A DNA stretch of 64,000 nt, from assembly GCF_014637085.1 (NCBI RefSeq), contig NZ_BMEU01000003.1, forward strand, positions 124,001 to 188,000, given 5' to 3'. This document shows, in pieces, positions 18,708 through 27,800 of this stretch. The position numbers were made by a program, and so were the translations under genes. The notes under the pieces are model-generated. The model saw nothing but the letters and a program-made list of their open reading frames with translations, was not told where the DNA came from and did not search any database. The first letter of the stretch is position 1. Each line of letters begins with the position of its first letter. This DNA comes from Comamonas phosphati (GTDB lineage: Bacteria > Pseudomonadota > Gammaproteobacteria > Burkholderiales > Burkholderiaceae_C).

Positions 18708-20396
18708 ATGCGCTACGCTCCTGGCTTGGTTTTATTAATATTTAGTTTTCTGCAGAGCTTTAGTACGCTTCCCTGGAGTGCTGCACATAGTGAATCATTT
18801 GCCTTTTTGGCTGTAGTGGCTTGGGGATTGGGTATGGCTTACCACAATTCTGTGGTTCAAATTCGCTTGAATCTGCCCATCATTGCCTTCCTGTGCATCA
18901 GCTTACTAATCGCTATCCAATATGCAACCAAGCAGATTTTATTTAGCGGAGACGTGATAGCTTTATGGTTTTACTGCTGTCTGTGTCTCAGTGCTTTATT
19001 CATTGCCCAATGGCATGGCCATTATTCTGGCTGGCCCACTTCCCTCGCATTGGTATTGCTCGCCACCGCACTGACTTCTACACTCATTGCACTTATACAG
19101 GCACTAGGGGTATGGATAGACGCAGACTGGATTGCACGATACACAGGGTTTCGCCGGTCTGGCGCAAACCTGGGACAGCCCAACCATTTGGGCACACTTC
19201 TGATCATGGGCGCAGCCAGTTTGATTTACTTGGATCAACGCCTGCATATCAGCCGTTTTTTGGCGGTCTTGTTAAGCCTCCTGCTGATCGTAGGCATGGG
19301 CATTACGGAGTCGCGGACCGGATTGCTCAGCAGCATCACTTTGTGCCTCTGGTGGCTTGCTCGGGCAAAGGTATTTATTCATGCCCCGCGCTGGCCGTGG
19401 ATTGCCGCGAGTATACTGATGCTTACTGGCACCATGTGGAAGTGGCCGACTATCATCACCTATATTCAGGAGGCAGGCCCTTTACCAGAAAGCGTGACAA
19501 TTAACACCACCAGCAGCATGCGTCTGGAAGTGTGGCAACAGTTATGGGAAGCAGTATGGATAAAGCCTTGGCTGGGGTGGGGATTGCGTGGCGTATCCGC
19601 CGCGCTCAATGCAGTGCTGGATCATTATCCTGAAAGTCTTCCATTTACCTATGCGCACAATATCATTGTGGATATGGCCATTGGTATGGGACTGCCTTTG
19701 ACAGTATTTTTCCTCTGTGCCATAGGTATTTGGATATGGCGACGGGTAAAAAATGTGCAAACAATCGAATCCTGGTATGCCGTAGGCCTGTTGATCCCCT
19801 TTGGGGTACATAGTTTATTGGAGTATCCTTTTGCCTATGCCTATTTCCTGGTGCCTGCCATGCTGGCAATTGGCATGCTGGACCAAGATTCCACATCCTC
19901 CATCAGAATAACTATCTCGCGGAAGATTATTTTTGGCTTCTTTATTTTCTTTGGCTTGCTATTGGCTAGGGTAGGCATAGAATATATAGAAATAGAAGAA
20001 GATTTTCGCATAGCAAGGTTCGAAAGTTTGAATGTCGGCCAAACACCGGTTGACCATGTGCACCCCAATATATTCTTGCTGACACAACTCAAGGCAATGG
20101 TCGCGGCCACCAGAACCATACCTCGACCCCATATGCAGTCTGAAGAATTTGAACTGCTGCGCACAGCCTCATTAAGATTTCCCTGGGTGTCGCTTCAAAA
20201 TATTTATGCTCTTTCCCTGGCCCTGAATGGCAATTCGCAGGAAGCCATTCGGCAACTCAAGGTCATACGCGCCATGCACGGGGAAAAAGTGTATGCAGGA
20301 ATCAAATCCAGCTGGATGGAGCTGGCTCACACCAAGTATCCGCAGTTGGATGCTCTCGCCCTGCCACCGGTGAGCAAGGATTCAAAACCGGATTAA
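18708..20396 (+). CDS. PglL/TfpO-family O-oligosaccharyltransferase (pilin glycosylation)
   Basis: A 562-residue polytopic membrane protein of the Wzy_C ligase superfamily, which transfers lipid-linked glycan to serine/threonine of pilin in the periplasm. It has a PglL-type signature SGANLGQPNHLGTL, then TESRTG, SMRLEVWQQ, GWGLRG and a His in TYAHNIIVDM within the large periplasmic loop; about ten or more hydrophobic segments are visible, followed by a soluble C-terminal region. The ATG at 18708 is preferred over a TTG at 18690, which sits in the pilA terminator. Base composition is visibly AT-richer than the flanks, suggesting transfer. It lies right after pilA. Confidence 0.85.
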   Translation: MRYAPGLVLLIFSFLQSFSTLPWSAAHSESFAFLAVVAWGLGMAYHNSVVQIRLNLPIIAFLCISLLIAIQYATKQILFSGDVIALWFYCCLCLSALFIAQWHGHYSGWPTSLALVLLATALTSTLIALIQALGVWIDADWIARYTGFRRSGANLGQPNHLGTLLIMGAASLIYLDQRLHISRFLAVLLSLLLIVGMGITESRTGLLSSITLCLWWLARAKVFIHAPRWPWIAASILMLTGTMWKWPTIITYIQEAGPLPESVTINTTSSMRLEVWQQLWEAVWIKPWLGWGLRGVSAALNAVLDHYPESLPFTYAHNIIVDMAIGMGLPLTVFFLCAIGIWIWRRVKNVQTIESWYAVGLLIPFGVHSLLEYPFAYAYFLVPAMLAIGMLDQDSTSSIRITISRKIIFGFFIFFGLLLARVGIEYIEIEEDFRIARFESLNVGQTPVDHVHPNIFLLTQLKAMVAATRTIPRPHMQSEEFELLRTASLRFPWVSLQNIYALSLALNGNSQEAIRQLKVIRAMHGEKVYAGIKSSWMELAHTKYPQLDALALPPVSKDSKPD

Positions 20397-20408
20397 TGGA
20401 AAACAACC

Positions 20409-21167
20409 ATGCAGAATTTGAAAATACGCCTGCGCGCCAGCGGCATCCATTTGGGCATCAGCCTGTGTATCGCCGCATTGGCAGCGGTACTGGTTTTTGG
20501 ACTGTGGTACCCCTATCCTTACCGCGAAATTTCTGGTGGGCGCGAGCTTTTTTTGCTGGTGGTTGCAGTGGACGTAGTCATGGGCCCTTTGATCACGCTG
20601 GCTATTTTCAATCGTGCCAAGCCACGGCGTGAATTGCTGCTGGACTTCACGATGGTGGGCTTATTGCAGATAGCGGCCTTGACCTATGGCCTGTGGACCG
20701 TGTTTATGGCGCGGCCGGTGCATCTCGTTTTTGAATACTCCCGAATGAGCGTGGTTCATGCCATTGATTTGGACACAAACTTGCTGTCCAAGGCACCGCC
20801 TGATTTGCAAAGACTTCCTCTTACGGGTCCTACGGTCATTGCACTGCGTCCTTTCAAGGATTCCGCAGAGCAGTTGGAGGCCACGCTGGCGGCACTCAAC
20901 GGAGGTTCGCTGTCGACACGAACCGACCTCTGGCAAACTTATACAAGCGCTACAGCCGAGATTCTGAAAGCAGCCAAGCCTGCTACCGAGTTGAACGCAC
21001 GCTTTCCCCAAAAAGCTACCCAGATCGACCAAGCCATCCTGGCCACGGGCCGACCAGCAGCCAGTCTGCGCTATCTTCCCTTGCTAGACCGGAAAGCCGC
21101 GTGGACTGTGCTCATCGACGCTGTCTCGGTCAAGCCACTTGGCTTTCTGCCACTGGACTCTTTCTGA
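20409..21167 (+). CDS. TfpX/TfpZ-like type IV pilin accessory protein
   Basis: A 252-residue inner-membrane protein with hydrophobic segments near residues 13-35, 45-65 and 78-100, then a soluble C-terminal half. The pattern GRELFLLVVAVDVVMGPLI and LLLDFTMVGLLQIAALTYGL matches the TfpX/TfpZ family encoded beside variant pilins in Pseudomonas and Acinetobacter, where it aids pilin display. It begins 12 bp after the oligosaccharyltransferase gene, so the two are cotranscribed. The family call is from memory of the motif style. Confidence 0.75.
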   Translation: MQNLKIRLRASGIHLGISLCIAALAAVLVFGLWYPYPYREISGGRELFLLVVAVDVVMGPLITLAIFNRAKPRRELLLDFTMVGLLQIAALTYGLWTVFMARPVHLVFEYSRMSVVHAIDLDTNLLSKAPPDLQRLPLTGPTVIALRPFKDSAEQLEATLAALNGGSLSTRTDLWQTYTSATAEILKAAKPATELNARFPQKATQIDQAILATGRPAASLRYLPLLDRKAAWTVLIDAVSVKPLGFLPLDSF

Positions 21168-21203
21168 TACTGGCCGATCCGTTGCCTGGGCGGTACGTAT
21201 TCG

Positions 21204-21329
21204 CTATGCCGCCCGGCTCCCCGACTTCCCCCCGTGCTTGCCCACCACCCTCACGCCCTCCATCACCATGCCCTTCTCCCCTTTTTCCACGGCCTTGCAC
21301 ATGTCGTAGACCGTGAGCAGGGCCACCTG
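21204..21329 (-). pseudogene. moaC 3'-end fragment, copy 1
   Basis: Minus-strand remnant coding only the last 41 residues of MoaC: it starts at [17 protein letters not shown] and ends [11 protein letters not shown] with a stop at 21204. Relative to the complete gene at 25525 it has a three-residue insertion (EKG), LE replaced by VG and W replaced by R. It lies 36 bp after the TfpZ-like gene and just before hipA. It is too short to be functional, and the homology stops close to the stop codon. Confidence 0.85.
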
Positions 21330-21391
21330 GAATCTGGCGCGGGCAAGCCCTGGCGCCGGCCATGCCCATCAACCAAGCCCGGTGCCGCTGC

Positions 21392-22645
21392 TCATCGCCG
21401 GGTTTTTTGCCAAACCGGCTCTGGCATGCGCTCAGGCCGGACCGGGAGCTTGAAGAGGGGCGGCGCCAAGGGCGTTTCTCCGGCATCTTTGGCCAGCCCG
21501 CCCCATTTTTCATGGATCAACTGGTAGGCGTTGTCGAGGTAGTCGTTGGCTTCGCCATAGCCGATACCGAACTGCCTGGCCGCAAGCAGCAGGTTGTCCG
21601 CGTTCGCCCCGGCGTCGCCATTGCGCAGCAGGCCCATGGACAATGCCTTGACTTCGAGGGCCTGCCCGCCATGGGGCGTATACGGGGCAATATCGTAGGC
21701 AGGCGATAGCTGCCAGCCGCCTTCCCTGCGCAGGAATCCATGGTTGCGCGGGTGATCGTCGCCATTGCCGACCAAAACATTGAAGGCCATGCGGCGCCAC
21801 AGCTCGGCCATGTGCCCCGCAACGCCCCAGCGAAGGGCATTGCCGGCCAGGGAGAGGTATGTGCGGCCCGGCGCATCGCGGGAGGCCGTGGCTGCGCCCA
21901 GCATGGTAGCGCCGCTGGCGAAGTGCATGCGCCGGCATTTGCCGGCCGCATCGATCCAGCGGTCAAAGCGCTTGACCAGCACCGCGCCTCGCCCTCGGCG
22001 CTGAACGAATTCGACCTGCGCCGCGTCGATACCCGCCATGGCTGCCAGGGTCATGCAAAGGTATTCGCGCAGCGGCGAGGATGGGTCGTCCTTGCTGCCG
22101 GCAAACTTGGCGATCCATAGCTGCCCTTTGTGCAGGACGGTGATCTTGGGTCGCTCGCCGCCAAGGCTCGTCGATGGAAGGCGTTCAAGGCGCGTTGCGA
22201 TGTGAGCATTGGACTGCGAGGGCTCCAGTTCCTCCATGACGCCAAACATCGTTTGCGAGGACTCGGGCACAAAATCCATTTTTGCCTGGATGTCGTCACA
22301 AACTTCCAGGGCTCCCACCGCATCGCCGGCAGAGTATTCCAGCACGTCGAGATCGCTCATGCTGGTCACTGCCCGGCGGCGGTACAGCATGTCCAGGCCA
22401 AACCCTTCCGGCCTGACGTCGCGGAATATGTCGAACAGGCCGCCGTAGTCCGTGGTTCTGGCTGTGCCCTTGAATCTCAGGAGCTGGCGCTGGTCCAGCG
22501 AAATCCTCCCGGAATGGGCGAGATAGGCCTCGCCGTACTGGAACTCTCCCAATGGCCTGCCTGGGTAGCCGCCCAGGGAAAACCTGCCGGCCATCGTCGG
22601 CTCCGTTGCGCCGGGGAGCCAGATCCACACGCTTTTGCGGCTCAT
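21392..22645 (-). CDS. hipA: HipA-family serine/threonine kinase toxin
   Basis: A 417-residue HipA-like kinase. In E. coli HipA phosphorylates glutamyl-tRNA synthetase and causes growth arrest and persistence. Visible are the Gly-rich loop region SLGGERPKITV, the ATP-binding Lys in LWIAKF, the catalytic loop NVLVGNGDDHPRNHGF and the metal-binding LSPAYDI. All key residues appear present, so the toxin should be active. It overlaps the upstream hipB by four bases (ATGA), the usual antitoxin-toxin coupling. The pair sits between two truncated moaC ends, so it was probably acquired as a cassette. Confidence 0.92.
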   Translation of the reverse strand: MSRKSVWIWLPGATEPTMAGRFSLGGYPGRPLGEFQYGEAYLAHSGRISLDQRQLLRFKGTARTTDYGGLFDIFRDVRPEGFGLDMLYRRRAVTSMSDLDVLEYSAGDAVGALEVCDDIQAKMDFVPESSQTMFGVMEELEPSQSNAHIATRLERLPSTSLGGERPKITVLHKGQLWIAKFAGSKDDPSSPLREYLCMTLAAMAGIDAAQVEFVQRRGRGAVLVKRFDRWIDAAGKCRRMHFASGATMLGAATASRDAPGRTYLSLAGNALRWGVAGHMAELWRRMAFNVLVGNGDDHPRNHGFLRREGGWQLSPAYDIAPYTPHGGQALEVKALSMGLLRNGDAGANADNLLLAARQFGIGYGEANDYLDNAYQLIHEKWGGLAKDAGETPLAPPLFKLPVRPERMPEPVWQKTRR

Positions 22646-22974
22646 GCGGCGCTGCCTTTCTCCCGGACACGCTTGGGGGCGTTCGCTGCGAGCAGCGCAA
22701 ACTCGTGGTCATTCATTCCGACCGGCTGGATGTGAGCGATGAAGTCGTGGAGGAGGTCCAGAGCCCACAAAGCCTTGAGCCAAAAGCCCAACTGCACGTT
22801 GACGGCGCCCGCTTCGATGCTGGTGACGGTGCGAGTGGACAGATCGCTGCGGGCCGCCAATTCGGCCTGGGTCCAGCCACGCGCGATGCGAGCAATGCGG
22901 ATCTTGGACGCGAGGAGAGCGGCGGCATCTTCCGCCTCGAACGGCAACAGCGCGGTGTTGGAGCTTTTTTTCAC
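22642..22974 (-). CDS. hipB: HipB-like Xre-family antitoxin
   Basis: A 110-residue helix-turn-helix protein (KIRIARIARGWTQAELAARS and LSTRTVTSIEAG), the expected antitoxin and autorepressor of the overlapping hipA. I used a GTG start at 22974, which has an AAGGA box six bases upstream; an ATG at 22995 would add seven residues but has no ribosome site. Upstream, TTTAAT (23010-23015) and ATTAAA (23031-23036) form inverted arms that could be the operator. The C-terminal part beyond the HTH is moderately conserved at best. Confidence 0.87.
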   Translation of the reverse strand: MKKSSNTALLPFEAEDAAALLASKIRIARIARGWTQAELAARSDLSTRTVTSIEAGAVNVQLGFWLKALWALDLLHDFIAHIQPVGMNDHEFALLAANAPKRVREKGSAA

Positions 22975-23108
22975 GGCATTTCCTTGAAATGGCATGATAG
23001 CAATCAGCGTTTAATTACTCAATATGCGCGATTAAATGCAACTAAACACCAATTGAATCCCACCCACACGCTCCGTGCCGGAGTGGTGCCGAAAGCCCTG
23101 TCGGGGCG

Positions 23109-23321
23109 CTACGCAGCCCAATCCCCCGACTTCCCCCCGCGCTTGCCCACCACCCTCACGCCCTCCATCACCATGCCCTTGTCCACGGCCTTGCACATGT
23201 CGTAGACGGTGAGCAGGGCCACCTGCACCGCGGTCAGGGCTTCCATCTCCACGCCGGTCTGGCCCGTGGTTTCCACGGTGGCGGTGCAATGCACGGCGCT
23301 GGCTTCGGGTTGCGGGTCGAA
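23109..23321 (-). pseudogene. moaC 3'-end fragment, copy 2
   Basis: Minus-strand remnant coding the last 70 residues of MoaC, from [12 protein letters not shown] to [11 protein letters not shown]. By eye 64 of 70 residues match the complete gene at 25525; the differences cluster near the C-terminus (VVGKRGG against VLEKHGG). Homology ends abruptly at the GTCGAAC word on the upstream side. It separates the HipBA module from the AbiE-like module. Confidence 0.88.
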
Positions 23322-23470
23322 CCTCAGGGTAGAAGGCCTCAGCCCAGCGGCAGACTGTGACATACAGCGCTTTGCGGGCTTGGTCGTCGAGCGGCAGCGG
23401 GGAACAAGCTGAGTATTGAATCCAGCGTCACGTAGTCGTGCTGGAATAGTGCCCTGCAAAAATCGGTTGC

Positions 23471-23566
23471 GTTCATCCATTCGCAGTATTCATGCAACAT
23501 GAACAATAAAGAAAAATGAACAAAACGCTTGTGTTCATTTATCATTAATGTTCATGCACCATGAAC
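23471..23566 (+). promoter_or_regulatory. Array of TGTTCAT/ATGAACA inverted repeats (predicted AbiEi operator)
   Basis: Three palindromes lie just before the AbiEi-like start: TTCATG-CAA-CATGAA (23489-23503), AAATGAACA/TGTTCATTT with a nine-base spacer (23514-23540) and GTTCATG-CAC-CATGAAC (23550-23566), plus a half-site GTTCAT at 23471. AbiEi antitoxins autoregulate through inverted repeats in their promoter, so this is the likely operator. The sequence is AT-rich. Confidence 0.65.
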
Positions 23567-23576
23567 AAGGAAAAAA

Positions 23577-24587
23577 ATGAACGAGCGCACCCTTCTTGAT
23601 CAAGCCATCGAAGCGGTAAGCCATGTCGTTCGCTTGCGCATTGAGGACGCAGCCTGGAGCAGCGAACCTTTCCGGGATAGCGTTGTCAGCCTGACCCGGA
23701 CCGACGGCATGGTCAGCGAAACCCTTTGCGTTGAAGTCAAACACACGGTGAATCGCCTCTCCACGCTTCACATGCTTCATGATCACGCCTCAAGAATCGA
23801 GTCTCCGACACTGCTGGTTGCGCCCTACCTCTCACGCCGGATGGGAGAAGCCTGCCTGAGCATTGGATTGAATTTCATTGACGCGGCAGGCAATGCGTTC
23901 ATCGACCTTCCAGGTTGCTATGTTTACATCAATGGCAGGCCGGAAAGAAAAGAGCTGTCCGCGGCAAAAAATCCCCAGGCAGCATGGACGACCAGTAACG
24001 GCCTGCGTATCGTTTTTTCCTTGCTGACCAATCCAGGCCTGATCTCGCGCACCCAGCGGGATATGGCACAGGCCGCCGGCGTCGCTTTGGGCTCCGTCGG
24101 CAGGACTCTGGATCAGCTCAAGCAGCAGGGGTATATCAGCCATTCAAAATCGCGCTCGCCACGCTTGCTTGAGGTCAATGAGCTGGCACAAACCTGGGTT
24201 CAGCATTACGGCGTTTCGCTGCGCCACAAGCTCAAGCCCAGGAAATACTCGCTCATGGGCAACGGTCACTGGTCGGAAATGGATCTGGCGAACCAGAAGG
24301 CAGCTTGGGGAAGCGAGGTTGCCGCCGACAGATTGGATGGCTACCTCAAGCCGGTTTCTGCAACGATTTACAGCTGGGAAAGGGATACCTTCCTTCAGAG
24401 CCATCGTCTCAGGCCCGATCCCGGTGGTGCTATTGAAGTTCTTGATGCATTCTGGACATTTGAACCCAACGAAAAAAATCTCGCTCCGGCATTGCTCATA
24501 TACGCTGATTTGATGGAACAGCAGGACAGCCGCTGCAAAGATGCTGCTCAACGGATATGGGAGCACATGGCTCATGCTCAGCATTAG
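23577..24587 (+). CDS. AbiEi-like antitoxin / transcriptional regulator of a type IV toxin-antitoxin system
   Basis: A 336-residue protein resembling the AbiEi_2 group of type IV antitoxins. The N-terminal half resembles a nuclease-like/AbiEi domain; a winged helix follows in the middle (TQRDMAQAAGVALGSVGRTLDQLKQQGYI, about residues 160-190). Type IV antitoxins do not bind the toxin but counter its effect and repress the operon. The start follows AAGG and lies directly after a palindrome array. The nucleotidyltransferase toxin gene overlaps its 3' end. AT-rich composition and flanking moaC fragments point to acquisition. Family call is from motif style and context. Confidence 0.78.
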   Translation: MNERTLLDQAIEAVSHVVRLRIEDAAWSSEPFRDSVVSLTRTDGMVSETLCVEVKHTVNRLSTLHMLHDHASRIESPTLLVAPYLSRRMGEACLSIGLNFIDAAGNAFIDLPGCYVYINGRPERKELSAAKNPQAAWTTSNGLRIVFSLLTNPGLISRTQRDMAQAAGVALGSVGRTLDQLKQQGYISHSKSRSPRLLEVNELAQTWVQHYGVSLRHKLKPRKYSLMGNGHWSEMDLANQKAAWGSEVAADRLDGYLKPVSATIYSWERDTFLQSHRLRPDPGGAIEVLDAFWTFEPNEKNLAPALLIYADLMEQQDSRCKDAAQRIWEHMAHAQH

Positions 24588-25425
24588 ACAAGAAGCGCCG
24601 ATAGATCAGACACTGCATGAGGTGCTGAGCCATGTGCGTGATGTTGCTGCGGGCTTGGACGTTGATTTTTTCGTTGGCGGCGCCATGGCGCGAGATATTT
24701 TGCTCACGCATGTGCATGGCATCCCGCAAAGCCGTGCCACACGAGATGTGGACCTTGGGGTTTATGTCAAAGAGTGGGCCGTATTCCTTGAATTGAAAAA
24801 ACGCCTTGTTGAGAAGGCCCGATTCAAGGATGCACCGGGTGAATCGCAAAGATTGCATTTTCAAGGAACTCCACTGGATCTGATCCCTTTTGGAGGAATT
24901 TCCGAGGATGGCGCGACCATCTCATGGCCACCGAAGCATGATGAAATCATGAACATCGTGGGTTTTGAAGAGGCTTTTGAGGCGTCCATCATGGTCGATC
25001 TTGGCCATGATCTGGTTGTCAGGACCTGCACCTTGCCTTCACTTGCTGTTTTGAAGCTTGTTGCATGGAAAGATCGGCACAACCAGAGCAATAAAGATGC
25101 AAATGACTTCTTGCTGATTGCCGAGCGCTACGGAGAGCCTCTCAATCAGGATCGCCTTTGGGAAACAGAATCCACATTACTGGGGCAAGTTGATCATTCC
25201 TTCTTGCGTGCCGGCGCCCATCTCCTTGGCAAAGACTGTGCAGGTTTGTGCAGACCTGAATCTGTGCAGCAAATCCTCTCGATTTTCAATGACCCAAGAC
25301 TCAGGCAATTACTCATCGATCAGCTTGTCCGGATCAAGGCGGGATCATTGGATGAATACATGGAGGACAAAATAGCGCAGGTCATTGACGACTTCCTGGC
25401 AGGGTTCGGCCATGGTCCGAACTGA
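24574..25425 (+). CDS. AbiEii-like nucleotidyltransferase toxin
   Basis: A 283-residue nucleotidyltransferase-fold protein. The signature VGGAMARDILL followed by SRATRDVDLGVYV is the G-G/R-D...D-x-D active-site pattern, with a further acidic stretch LDLIPFGG. AbiEii-type toxins transfer nucleotides, in known cases to tRNA, and cause growth arrest or abortive infection. The ATG at 24574 overlaps the antitoxin stop by 14 bases and has GGGAG upstream, indicating translational coupling; an earlier ATG at 24541 is less likely. With the upstream gene it forms a complete AbiE-type module. Confidence 0.82.
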   Translation: MLSIRQEAPIDQTLHEVLSHVRDVAAGLDVDFFVGGAMARDILLTHVHGIPQSRATRDVDLGVYVKEWAVFLELKKRLVEKARFKDAPGESQRLHFQGTPLDLIPFGGISEDGATISWPPKHDEIMNIVGFEEAFEASIMVDLGHDLVVRTCTLPSLAVLKLVAWKDRHNQSNKDANDFLLIAERYGEPLNQDRLWETESTLLGQVDHSFLRAGAHLLGKDCAGLCRPESVQQILSIFNDPRLRQLLIDQLVRIKAGSLDEYMEDKIAQVIDDFLAGFGHGPN

Positions 25426-25524
25426 CGCAGGAATACAAACAGCAAGGCACACTTCTTCTGCCAGTTTTGCTGTGGCTGACACTCCGGCACAAGGCCTTTT
25501 ACCCGAGATGCAGAAAGCCTGGCG

Positions 25525-25998
25525 CTACGCCGCCCAGCTCCCCGACTTCCCCCCGTGCTTCTCCAGCACCCTCACGCCCTCCATCACCATGCCCTTGTCC
25601 ACGGCCTTGCACATGTCGTAGACCGTGAGCAGGGCCACCTGCACCGCGGTCAGGGCTTCCATCTCCACGCCGGTCTGGCCCGTGGTTTCCACGGTGGCGG
25701 TGCAGTGCACGGCGCTGGCTTGGGGTTGCAGGTCGAACTCCACGGCCACGCGGGTCAGGGCCAGGGGGTGGCATAGGGGGATCAGGTCGCTGGTTTTCTT
25801 GGCGGCCATGATGGCGGCGATGCGGGCCACGCCCAGCACGTCGCCCTTCTTGGCGGTTCCGCTTTGCACAATGGCCAGGGTTGCGGGCTGCATGGTGATG
25901 CGGCCTTCGGCGATGGCGATGCGGTGGGTGGCCGGCTTGGCGCCGACGTCCACCATGTGGGCCTGGCCCTGGGCGTCGAAATGGGTCAAAGAAGACAT
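25525..25998 (-). CDS. moaC: Cyclic pyranopterin monophosphate synthase
   Basis: Molybdenum cofactor synthesis: MoaC rearranges the MoaA product 3',8-cH2GTP to cyclic pyranopterin monophosphate. The 157-residue protein has [11 protein letters not shown], the [13 protein letters not shown] block and [11 protein letters not shown], covering the active-site region. The ATG at 25998 is used; longer extensions run into non-coding sequence. This is the only complete copy in the window; two 3' fragments lie at 23109 and 21204. It is divergent from the M48 protease gene. Confidence 0.95.
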   Translation of the reverse strand: MSSLTHFDAQGQAHMVDVGAKPATHRIAIAEGRITMQPATLAIVQSGTAKKGDVLGVARIAAIMAAKKTSDLIPLCHPLALTRVAVEFDLQPQASAVHCTATVETTGQTGVEMEALTAVQVALLTVYDMCKAVDKGMVMEGVRVLEKHGGKSGSWAA

Positions 25999-26165
25999 GG
26001 CTGGCTTTCTCGCGGGCCGGCGCGCTCGGCACGGCGAGCCGGTAGAAAAAATGTAACAACCTGGCAAAACGGAAATCTCGCGGCCCTGCCAGGCAACCAA
26101 GGCATGATAGTCGGGTGTCGAGGGGCCGGCGAAGGCCCGTCCCTGGTGATGAATCCGTGATTGCC

Positions 26166-27800
26166 ATGCCATTTTTCACAAGAAAACAGCGCAAATCCCA
26201 TACAGCTAAAGCACTGACAGCTTCCATTGTGATAGCAATGCAGTGCATTGCGCCGCCGGCGCTGTCCCAGGGGCTGCCCACGCTGGGGGACGGCGCCTCG
26301 TCCCTCACGACCGGGGAGGAGCGCCGGCTGGGCGACCAGATCGCCAAAGAGCTTTACCGCGACCCCGACTATCTGGACGACCCCGTGCTGCAGGAATATG
26401 TGGAAGGCATCTGGCTGCAGCTGCAGGGTGCGGCGCGCAAGCGGGGCGAGCTGTCGCCCGAGCTGGAAGAGCGCTTTGCCTGGACGCTGCTGCTGGGCAA
26501 GGACCGGCAGGTCAACGCCTTTGCCCTTCCCGGCGGCTACATGGGCGTGTACCTGGGCCTGATCGGGGTGGTCAGCAGCGGGGACGAGCTGGCCTCCGTG
26601 CTGGCCCACGAAACCAGCCACATCACCCAGCGCCATATCGCGCGGCTGATGGCGCAGCAGGGGCGGCAGACGCCGCTGATGCTGGCTTCGATGATTCTTG
26701 GAGCGCTGGCCGCCACGCGCAGCCCCGACGCGGCCATGGCCTTGATGGCCGGCGGGTCGGCGCTGGCGGTGCAGAACCAGCTCAATTTCTCGCGCGCCAT
26801 GGAAAGCGAGGCCGACCGCATGGGCCACAGCCTGATGGCGCCGGCCGGTTTCTCGCCCCAGGGTTTTGTGAGCATGTTCGGCAAGCTGCAGCAGGCCAGC
26901 CGCCTGAACGACAACGGCAGCTGGCCCTATCTGCGCAGCCACCCGCTGACCACCCAGCGCATCGCCGACATGGATTCCCGCATCCCGCCCGGCAAACGCG
27001 CTGCAGGGCCGGCCCCCACGCTGGAACACATGATGATGGCCGCGCGGGCACGCGTGCTGTCCAACTACGGCGTGGAGGTGCTGCGCCAATGGGAGACCCT
27101 GCCGCGCTCCGGCAGTTTTGCCGCTCTGCCCCAGGCCGATCAGGTGGGCCAGTTGTATGCCGCCACACTGAGTGCGGTGCAGTTGCAGGACTGGAAGATT
27201 GCCAGGGAGACCATGGCACGCCTGCTCGCGGCAACCGGCGGCAACCGCGAAGCCCAGTTGCAGACCCAATGGCTACAGGCCGAGCTGGAATTCAAGGCCG
27301 GCAATGCCCAGGCCGCATTGGCGGCCCTGCCCCCGGTTCAGGCGCCGGCCACGCTGGCCGCGCCCAAGGTCGCCGCCAACGGCAATCTGGCCGGGCCGAG
27401 CCTCTCCACCGTCAATGTGGTGGAGCATGTGGCGCCGCGCCGGCCCGAGATGCTGCTGCGCAGCGAGATCCTGCTCAAGCTGCGCCAGGCCGACGCCATG
27501 ACCAGCAGCTTGCAGACCTGGGTGACCGACCATCCGCAGGACGCCACGAGCTGGCAGACACTGGCGCGGGTATGGCGTGCCCAGGGGCAGGAAATGCGGG
27601 CCCTGCGCGCCGAGGCCGAGGCCCAGGTCGCGCACTATGACTACGCCGCGGCCGTGGACCGCTTCAAGGCCGCTCAGGATCTGGCGCGCAGGGCCGGCGC
27701 CAGGGCCGATTACTTCGAGGCCTCCATCATCGACACGCGTCTGCGCGCCGTGCAGGAGCAGCTACGGGAACAGACGCGCGACAAGAGCCTCAACAAATAG
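26166..27800 (+). CDS. BepA-like M48 family metalloprotease
   Basis: A 544-residue periplasmic protease/chaperone of the BepA (YfgC) type, which degrades or rescues stalled outer-membrane proteins such as LptD. A signal peptide ends near PPALSQ. The zinc site is HETSH at residues 148-152, and the third ligand lies in [12 protein letters not shown]. The C-terminal half is helical and TPR-like. The stop at 27800 overlaps the convergent holin-like gene by 39 bp. moaC is divergent. Substrate is inferred from the family. Confidence 0.9.
   Translation: MPFFTRKQRKSHTAKALTASIVIAMQCIAPPALSQGLPTLGDGASSLTTGEERRLGDQIAKELYRDPDYLDDPVLQEYVEGIWLQLQGAARKRGELSPELEERFAWTLLLGKDRQVNAFALPGGYMGVYLGLIGVVSSGDELASVLAHETSHITQRHIARLMAQQGRQTPLMLASMILGALAATRSPDAAMALMAGGSALAVQNQLNFSRAMESEADRMGHSLMAPAGFSPQGFVSMFGKLQQASRLNDNGSWPYLRSHPLTTQRIADMDSRIPPGKRAAGPAPTLEHMMMAARARVLSNYGVEVLRQWETLPRSGSFAALPQADQVGQLYAATLSAVQLQDWKIARETMARLLAATGGNREAQLQTQWLQAELEFKAGNAQAALAALPPVQAPATLAAPKVAANGNLAGPSLSTVNVVEHVAPRRPEMLLRSEILLKLRQADAMTSSLQTWVTDHPQDATSWQTLARVWRAQGQEMRALRAEAEAQVAHYDYAAAVDRFKAAQDLARRAGARADYFEASIIDTRLRAVQEQLREQTRDKSLNK

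Noticed and set aside
23322-23545. Minus-strand frames between the moaC tail and the AbiE operator
   Set aside because: They fuse operator sequence and moaC remnant; a few stretches look coding-like, but I recognise no family and the frame is not continuous.
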